Assembly: GCF_001307765.1 (NCBI RefSeq) | Contig: NZ_LKBA01000004.1 | Location: 620,001-684,000 of the forward strand | Reading direction: 5' to 3' | DNA length: 64,000 nucleotides | Source: Aliiroseovarius crassostreae | GTDB lineage: Bacteria > Pseudomonadota > Alphaproteobacteria > Rhodobacterales > Rhodobacteraceae | In this document: in pieces, positions 59,102 to 64,000 of the stretch | Layout of the letters: each line of letters opens with the position of its first letter | Position numbering within the stretch: position 1 is the stretch's first letter | Notes under the pieces: model-generated | Seen by the model: only the letters and a program-made list of their open reading frames with translations | What the model was told of the DNA's origin: nothing | Database searches by the model: none | Translations under genes and position numbers: made by a program

Positions 59102-60757
59102 ATGCAAGCAGAATACGTGATCGTCGGGGCGGGGAGCGCAGGCTGTGCCATGGCTTATCGCTTGTCCGAGGCCGGCAAGAAGGTCCTTGTGATTGAACAT
59201 GGGGGGACGGATGCTGGCCCGTTCATCCAGATGCCTGCCGCCCTGTCTTATCCGATGAACATGAAAGCCTATGACTGGGGATTTCAGACCGAACCCGAAC
59301 CGCATCTGGGCGGGCGCAGGCTTGTCACCCCGCGCGGCAAGGTGATCGGTGGCTCCAGCTCAATCAACGGGATGGTCTATGTGCGTGGCCACGCGCGGGA
59401 TTTTGATCACTGGGCTGAACAGGGGGCGGATGGCTGGTCCTACGCCGACGTGCTTCCCTATTTCAAACGCCAGGAAACATGGCATTCCGGCGGCCATGGC
59501 GGGGATCAGGATTGGCGCGGCAGGAATGGCCCGCTGCATGTCACCCGTGGCCCGCGCCGCAACCCGCTGTTTCACGCCTTTGTCGAGGCGGGGAAGCAGG
59601 CAGGATACCCGGTCACCGGGGATTATAACGGCCAGCAGCAAGAGGGCTTTGGCCCGATGGAGCAAACCGTCTGGCAGGGCCGCCGCTGGTCCGCCGCCAA
59701 CGCCTATCTGCGCCCGGCGCAAAAGACCGGCAATTGTGAGGTGGTGCGCGCCTTTGCCCGCAAGGTGGTGATCGAAAACGGCCGCGCCACCGGGGTCGAG
59801 GTTGAACGCGGCGGCAAGATCGACGTGATCAAGGCGCAGGCCGAGGTGATCATTGCCGCAAGTTCGATCAACTCGCCCAAGCTCCTGATGCTCTCGGGAA
59901 TTGGCCCTGCGGCGCATCTGAAAGAGCACGGGATCGAGGTCGTCGCAGATCGCGCGGGGGTCGGGCAGAACCTGCAGGACCACCTTGAGGTCTATATGCA
60001 ATATGCCTCGAAACAACCGATCACGCTTTACCGCTACTGGAACCTGTTCTGGAAAGGGGTTCTGGGCGCGCAGTGGCTGTTCACCAAAAAAGGGCTGGGG
60101 GCATCGAACCAGTTTGAAAGTGCGGCGTTCATTCGCTCGCGCGCAGGCGTGGAATATCCGGATATCCAGTATCACTTCCTGCCCATCGCCGTGCGCTATG
60201 ACGGTCAGGCCGCCGCCGAAGGGCATGGTTTCCAGGCCCATGTCGGCCCGATGCGGTCGCCATCACGCGGGGAAATCACCCTGAAATCAGCAGATCCGAA
60301 AGAGGCGCCGCGGATTTTCTTCAACTACATGTCCACCGAGCAGGACTGGGAAGACTTCCGCACCTGCCTGCGACTCACGCGTGAGATCTTCTCGCAAGCC
60401 GCGTTTGAACCTTTCGTGAAGCACGAGATCCAGCCGGGTGTGAATTACCAGTCGGATGATGAGCTGGATGACTTCATCCGCGAACATGCCGAAAGCGCCT
60501 ATCATCCCTGCGGCACCTGTCGTATGGGCCGCGCGGATGACCCGACAGCCGTGGTTGACCCGGAAATGCGGGTGATCGGTGTGGAGGGGCTGCGCCTTGC
60601 GGACAGCTCGGTTTTCCCACGGATCACCAATGGCAACCTCAACGCCCCTTCGATCATGGTCGGAGAGAAAGCCTCGGACCATATTCTGGGTCGCCAATTG
60701 CCGCGCGCCAACGAAGGGCCATGGATCAATCCGAACTGGGAAACCAGCCAGCGGTAA
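59102..60757 (+). CDS. betA: Choline dehydrogenase
   Basis: A 551-residue GMC flavoprotein that oxidises choline to betaine aldehyde. The FAD motif is [24 protein letters not shown] signatures are [24 protein letters not shown] and [16 protein letters not shown]. The active-site His region is [15 protein letters not shown]. It is the last gene of betICBA and is followed by the most diverged repeat copy. GAGGA precedes the start. Confidence 0.96.
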   Translation: MQAEYVIVGAGSAGCAMAYRLSEAGKKVLVIEHGGTDAGPFIQMPAALSYPMNMKAYDWGFQTEPEPHLGGRRLVTPRGKVIGGSSSINGMVYVRGHARDFDHWAEQGADGWSYADVLPYFKRQETWHSGGHGGDQDWRGRNGPLHVTRGPRRNPLFHAFVEAGKQAGYPVTGDYNGQQQEGFGPMEQTVWQGRRWSAANAYLRPAQKTGNCEVVRAFARKVVIENGRATGVEVERGGKIDVIKAQAEVIIAASSINSPKLLMLSGIGPAAHLKEHGIEVVADRAGVGQNLQDHLEVYMQYASKQPITLYRYWNLFWKGVLGAQWLFTKKGLGASNQFESAAFIRSRAGVEYPDIQYHFLPIAVRYDGQAAAEGHGFQAHVGPMRSPSRGEITLKSADPKEAPRIFFNYMSTEQDWEDFRTCLRLTREIFSQAAFEPFVKHEIQPGVNYQSDDELDDFIREHAESAYHPCGTCRMGRADDPTAVVDPEMRVIGVEGLRLADSSVFPRITNGNLNAPSIMVGEKASDHILGRQLPRANEGPWINPNWETSQR

Positions 60758-60789
60758 AGGCAATCGGGGCGGCTCTGACGGGCCGCCCC

Positions 60790-60850
60790 TTCTTCTTGGT
60801 GCAAATACTCAGGGGGGGGGAGCGAGCGCCTCGCGTCAGGCAGCGCCCCT
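60790..60850 (+). repeat. Dispersed structured intergenic element, copy G (diverged)
   Basis: TTCTTCTTGGTGCAAATACTC, variable hairpin GCGAG-CGC-CTCGC, then a weakened constant hairpin around GGCAGCGCC. The variable stem still pairs perfectly although its sequence is unlike the other copies. Confidence 0.7.
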
Positions 60851-60891
60851 CTCCCCGTCACATTTGAAATCCGACATAAATCCTCGCATAT

Positions 60892-60905
60892 TTGATCCGC
60901 GTCAA
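60892..60905 (+). promoter_or_regulatory. FNR/FnrL box upstream of the YdcH gene
   Basis: TTGAT-CCGC-GTCAA matches the TTGAT-N4-ATCAA consensus at 9 of 10 positions. Its centre is 66 bp before the ATG. With a start site near 60940 this would be a standard class II activator position. Confidence 0.6.
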
Positions 60906-60964
60906 AGCCCCGACTCGGCGACAGTTGCACTCTCAGGGCGAACAAAGCGAGAGGAGAACCGCGA

Positions 60965-61201
60965 ATGTCCAACACCCCCCACGAACTGCACGAAGAGTTT
61001 CCGGAATACGCCGAAAAAATGCAGGGTCTGAAACAATCAGACGCTCATTTCGCCAAGCTGACCGATGAATACCATGAGGTGAACCGTGCGGTGCACCGTG
61101 CAGAAACCAACGTGGAGCCGACCGACCAATTCACCGAAGAAGGCATGCGCAAGAAACGCGCCGCCCTGAAGGACGAGATCTACCGCCTGTTGAGCGCGTA
61201 A
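60965..61201 (+). CDS. YdcH-family (DUF465) small protein
   Basis: A 78-residue helical-hairpin protein. HELHEEFPEYAEKMQGLKQSDAHFAKLTDEYHEVNRAVHRAE is the DUF465 core, and it ends KKRAALKDEIYRLLSA. The function is unknown. The upstream FNR box suggests induction at low oxygen. AGAGGAG precedes the ATG. A terminator follows. Confidence 0.9.
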   Translation: MSNTPHELHEEFPEYAEKMQGLKQSDAHFAKLTDEYHEVNRAVHRAETNVEPTDQFTEEGMRKKRAALKDEIYRLLSA

Positions 61202-61223
61202 TCCGTATCACAAATTTCCCCTT

Positions 61224-61255
61224 GCCCCGTCACTTTGCTGGCGGGGTCTTTTTTT
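61224..61255 (+). terminator. Rho-independent terminator of the YdcH gene
   Basis: CCCCG and CGGGG form the stem, followed by TCTTTTTTT. Confidence 0.8.
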
Positions 61256-61331
61256 GGGGGGGGCGGGGGCTGCGGGCCTTCACGGAAGGCGGTCTCCGTG
61301 GTGCAACTCCGCGGATCAGCTCAGCAGATCG

Positions 61332-62747
61332 TCAACGGTCGATCTCATAGGGCAGCACCCCGCGCGCATAGGGATCTATGCGCAGCTTGCGTTCCAATGG
61401 GGGCACCGAACGCTGATGGCAATGGGCGCGCTCGCAAATCCGGCAGCTGACACCGATCGGCTCGAACGCCGCATCATTCGATATGTCCATGTCATCGGTA
61501 TAGACCAACGCCCCCGCGTGTTTCACTTCACAGCCCAGCCCGATGGCATAGCGGCGCACCGGCGCGGAAAACGTGCCGCCGGATTTGGTCACGTTGCGCG
61601 CAAGGCAGAAATATTTCACCCCATCGGGCGTCTGGGCAAGCTGCCTCAGAAAACGTCCCGGCGTTTCAAAGGCCTGATGCACGTTCCACAGCGGGCAGGC
61701 GCCGCCGAACCGGGCAAATTGCAACCGCGTGGCCGAGTGGCGCTTGGTGATCGTGCCAGCCTGATCGACACGAACGAAAAAGAACGGCACACCTTTGGAT
61801 CCGGGGCGCTGCAAGGTCGAAAGCCGGTGCGCAACCTGCTCGATCGAGGCCCCGAACCGGTCTGCCAGACGTTCCAGGTCATGGCGGGTGTCGTGGGCGG
61901 CGGCCAGGAAATCCCGATAGGGCAGGAGGGCCGCCCCGGCAAAGTAATTGGCCAGACCCAGCTTGGCGACGGCGCGCGCCTCCTCGGTCTGGAACCGGGC
62001 AAAGTCCAGCGTGGCCTCCAAAAGGGCGTCCTGCGTGATCAGGGCCACCTGCATCAGCAGCTGGAATTCCTGTGTTGCGCGTGGCGGACGGGTGGACAGG
62101 GTCAGCACCTTGTGTTCTGGGTCGTAATGGCGGGTGATCTGGCTGTCTTCGTGCCGGATGGTAATACCGCGTTCGGTCAGGGTGCTCTCAGCAAGGGTCG
62201 AATTGCTGAGGCCGCGATTTATCGCATTCGTGGCGAAATGTTCGGCGGCCCGGTCCACGGCGTCGATGTAATTGTCGCAATAGTGAAAAAAGTCGCGCAC
62301 CTCATCCCAGGGCGAGGCCTGCGCGGTGCGGGATTCGCTGACGGTTGCGTCGCCGATATTCTCGTCCATTGCCGCAAGGCGTTCATGCCCCATGCGATAG
62401 GCGCGATGCAGTTCCAGAAGGGCGTGGGCCAGCGCCGGTGCGTTTGAGGCCGCCAGCCGAAGATCCGCAAGGGGGGGCATGTCGGAAAAGACCGGGTCGG
62501 CAAAGGCTTCGCGCATATCGCTGACCAGGCGCTCAGCGTCCCCCGTTGACAGCTCTGCCACGTCGAAGCCGAATTCCTGTGCAAGCGCCAAAACCACCCC
62601 GGTTGAGACCGGACGGTTGTTGTTTTCCATCTGGTTGAGATAAGGCAGGCTGACCCCAAGCTTTTCGGCAAACACTTTCTGCGTCAGCCCAAGCCGTGAC
62701 CGGATTTCGCGCAGTTTCACACCGGCATAGAGTTTCTGGGTGGCCAT
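61332..62747 (-). CDS. Short-chain fatty acyl-CoA regulator (ScfR/PccR/RamB-like)
   Basis: A 471-residue regulator. A Cro/C1-type HTH (about 8-62, IRSRLGLTQKVFAEKLGVSLPYLNQMENNNRPVS) is followed by an IrrE-like region (ITRHYDPEHKVLTLS, about 205-300, no obvious HExxH). The C-terminal ScfR domain has a Cys cluster (GVSCRICERAHCHQRSVPP) near residues 445-463. Rhodobacter PccR of this family senses propionyl-CoA status and binds TTTGCAAA pairs. Two TTTGCAAA boxes lie directly upstream of this gene, so autoregulation is likely. The acyl-CoA sensed here is not certain. Confidence 0.88.
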   Translation of the reverse strand: MATQKLYAGVKLREIRSRLGLTQKVFAEKLGVSLPYLNQMENNNRPVSTGVVLALAQEFGFDVAELSTGDAERLVSDMREAFADPVFSDMPPLADLRLAASNAPALAHALLELHRAYRMGHERLAAMDENIGDATVSESRTAQASPWDEVRDFFHYCDNYIDAVDRAAEHFATNAINRGLSNSTLAESTLTERGITIRHEDSQITRHYDPEHKVLTLSTRPPRATQEFQLLMQVALITQDALLEATLDFARFQTEEARAVAKLGLANYFAGAALLPYRDFLAAAHDTRHDLERLADRFGASIEQVAHRLSTLQRPGSKGVPFFFVRVDQAGTITKRHSATRLQFARFGGACPLWNVHQAFETPGRFLRQLAQTPDGVKYFCLARNVTKSGGTFSAPVRRYAIGLGCEVKHAGALVYTDDMDISNDAAFEPIGVSCRICERAHCHQRSVPPLERKLRIDPYARGVLPYEIDR

Positions 62748-62782
62748 GATCTGTCCTCACAATTCCGGATGGCCTGCGGGGG

Positions 62783-62821
62783 TTTGCAAATCCATCTGGA
62801 TCTATGCGTAGCATTTGCAAA
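62783..62821. promoter_or_regulatory. Pair of TTTGCAAA boxes upstream of the ScfR-type regulator
   Basis: Two identical palindromic octamers (62783-62790 and 62814-62821) lie 31 bp centre to centre, three helical turns, 36-74 bp before the start codon. Confidence 0.7.
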
Positions 62822-62828
62822 GAGGTGC

Positions 62829-62847
62829 CGTCAAAACTGTTTTGACG
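62829..62847. other. 19-bp perfect palindrome
   Basis: CGTCAAAAC-T-GTTTTGACG lies between the MFS gene stop and the TTTGCAAA boxes. A one-base centre favours a protein-binding site over a hairpin. No T-run follows. Confidence 0.5.
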
Positions 62848-62862
62848 TGTCAGCTCGCGGTG

Positions 62863-64000
62863 TCACCGCAGTCCCAGATGCCTCTCACGGGACAAAACCG
62901 CCAGCATCGACAGGACCGCAAGGGCCGAGGACAGGAACATCAACAGCAAAAGGGGCATCGCGTTGTCGCCGTCCCCAAGAACGAGGCCGGACAGGGCCGA
63001 GATCGCCGCGCCGCCCGTCATCATCAACGTGCCGCCCAGCCCGGCCGCGCTGCCCGCCAGTTGCGGGCGCACCCCCATCATGCCCGCGCTGGTCGAGGGC
63101 AGCGTCATCCCGTTGCCAATGCCCACTAGGATCATAAAGCCGAAGAACACGTATTCATTGCCAAACCCAAGGGCAAACACTCCGATTGAGGTTGCCATAC
63201 CCGTTGCCGCGACCAGGCATCCCCCCAGGATCATGCGTGTCATGCCCATACGCACGGAATACCGTCCCGACAGGAAATTGCCGATCAGATAGCCCGCTGC
63301 CGGGGAGCCGAAGAAAAGGCCCAGGCGCGCGGGATCCATTCCGTAAATCTCGCTGCCCACATAGGGCGCGCCGCCGAGATAGGCAAAGAACGCGCCCGAG
63401 GCAAATGTGGCGGTCAGGCAATAGCCCCAGAACCGAGGGGACCCAAGCAGGGCGGGATAGGCGCGAAACTGTGCGCCAAAGCCTGCAAACTGGCGGCTGG
63501 AAGTTTCCCCCATGTCGCGCCAGATCAACAAAAGCGCCAGCAGACCCGTCAGGCTTTGTAGCCAGAAACTGGCCTTCCAGCCATAAAGTTGGTCAAGAAA
63601 GCCGCCCAGGGTCGGGGCCAGCATCGGCACCAGGGACATGCCCATGGTCACATATCCGATCATGGAGGCCGCCCGATCGCCTGGCACCATGTCGCGGATG
63701 GCCGCGCGAGAGACAACCATCCCGACCGCAACCGTGGCCTGCATCATGCGAAAGCAAAGAAAGGTCTCGATTGTCGGGGACATCACGCAGCCCAGTGTGG
63801 CGAGGATATAGGCCGCAAACCCCCAGAAAATGACCGGCCGGCGGCCAAAGCGATCCGACAGCGGACCAACCACGATCTGCAACGTGCCATTCACGAACAG
63901 GTAGAGTGCTACGGAAAGCTGCACGAGGTGGTAGTCCGCCCGGAAATAGGCGGCCATCCCCGGCAGGGAAGGCAGGAACACGTTCATCGACACCGCCGCC
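62863..64000 (-). CDS. Bcr/CflA-type MFS drug exporter, 5' end outside the window
   Basis: At least 379 residues of a 12-helix major facilitator; the start lies beyond the window. MNVFLPSLPGMAAYFRADYHLVQLSVALYL is the end of helix 1 and start of helix 2. GPLSDRFGRRPVIFWG is the MFS motif A, and the C-terminus is complete. The Bcr/CflA group exports drugs or sulfonamide-like compounds; the substrate is open. The frame continues through the window edge (..AAVSMNVF), so the GTG at 63993 is not the true start. Confidence 0.88.
   Translation of the reverse strand, partial: AAVSMNVFLPSLPGMAAYFRADYHLVQLSVALYLFVNGTLQIVVGPLSDRFGRRPVIFWGFAAYILATLGCVMSPTIETFLCFRMMQATVAVGMVVSRAAIRDMVPGDRAASMIGYVTMGMSLVPMLAPTLGGFLDQLYGWKASFWLQSLTGLLALLLIWRDMGETSSRQFAGFGAQFRAYPALLGSPRFWGYCLTATFASGAFFAYLGGAPYVGSEIYGMDPARLGLFFGSPAAGYLIGNFLSGRYSVRMGMTRMILGGCLVAATGMATSIGVFALGFGNEYVFFGFMILVGIGNGMTLPSTSAGMMGVRPQLAGSAAGLGGTLMMTGGAAISALSGLVLGDGDNAMPLLLLMFLSSALAVLSMLAVLSRERHLGLR

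Noticed and set aside
1-64000. tRNA, rRNA, CRISPR arrays, prophage or insertion sequences
   Set aside because: I looked for T-loop GGTTCRANNCC patterns, direct-repeat/spacer arrays, integrases and transposases in gaps and genes and found none. Short or diverged RNA genes could still be missed by eye.

Overview
This window is chromosomal DNA from an alphaproteobacterium, most likely Rhodobacteraceae (Roseobacter group). The evidence is the high G+C, the gene repertoire and order (MipZ, a PccR/ScfR-type regulator, choXWV-betICBA, a MoxR/DUF58/DUF4159 operon, glcDEF) and Rhodobacteraceae-style regulatory sites (an FNR box, a BetI box and an alphaproteobacterial heat-shock promoter). I see no prophage, insertion sequence, CRISPR array, rRNA or tRNA.

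Layout. 1-4.3 kb: a FadR-type GntR regulator, an OmpA-type lipoprotein, and two divergent DNA-repair genes (an Ada-like methyltransferase and nth), with nth overlapping an adenosine kinase. 4.4-8.1 kb: an 11-copy octamer repeat, an OsmC protein, a divergent sulfotransferase/glycosyltransferase pair and a HIT protein. 8.4-15.5 kb: a zf-CHCC protein, polA, a CDF metal exporter behind a MerR-type promoter, a VOC/YafY pair, and hydroxypyruvate isomerase with a DUF1285 protein. 15.8-22.6 kb: a four-gene overlapping MoxR operon. 22.7-26.6 kb: glycolate oxidase glcDEF. 26.7-33.1 kb: a secreted trypsin-like protease, an Hsp20 gene with a heat-shock promoter and RNA thermometer, gabD, a P1 (NylC/DmpA-like) peptidase, a broken SDR gene and a YcaQ-type glycosylase. 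33.1-36.6 kb: a peptide-type ABC importer without its binding protein. 36.9-39.5 kb: mipZ and a RimB-RimK fusion. 39.7-47.5 kb: a long minus-strand run, ffh, two GNATs, chorismate mutase, rpsP, bluB, a 49-residue membrane protein, rimM, trmD, rplS, rpmE. A plus-strand kinase-fold gene is wedged between rimM and trmD. 47.9-51.6 kb: small stress and envelope genes, including a rhodanese gene with an in-frame stop. 51.7-60.8 kb: choline uptake (choXWV) and choline-O-sulfate to glycine betaine conversion (betICBA), meeting at a BetI box. 60.9-64 kb: a YdcH protein behind an FNR box, a ScfR-type regulator and a truncated MFS exporter gene.

The metabolic genes suggest a marine heterotroph that takes up choline and choline sulfate, makes glycine betaine, oxidises glycolate, and handles glyoxylate and hydroxypyruvate.

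The most interesting material is non-coding. A ~60-bp intergenic element occurs seven times. Its variable hairpin arms differ between copies but stay complementary, and one copy is exactly the glcD-glcE spacer. A second inverted-repeat family (AAAGCGTTTCG arms) occurs three times, twice next to the first. An 88-bp array of AAAACTAG carries 11 copies of the normally rare tetramer CTAG. A TGGT-N11-ACCA site occurs both before the GntR gene and before glcD, 22 kb apart.
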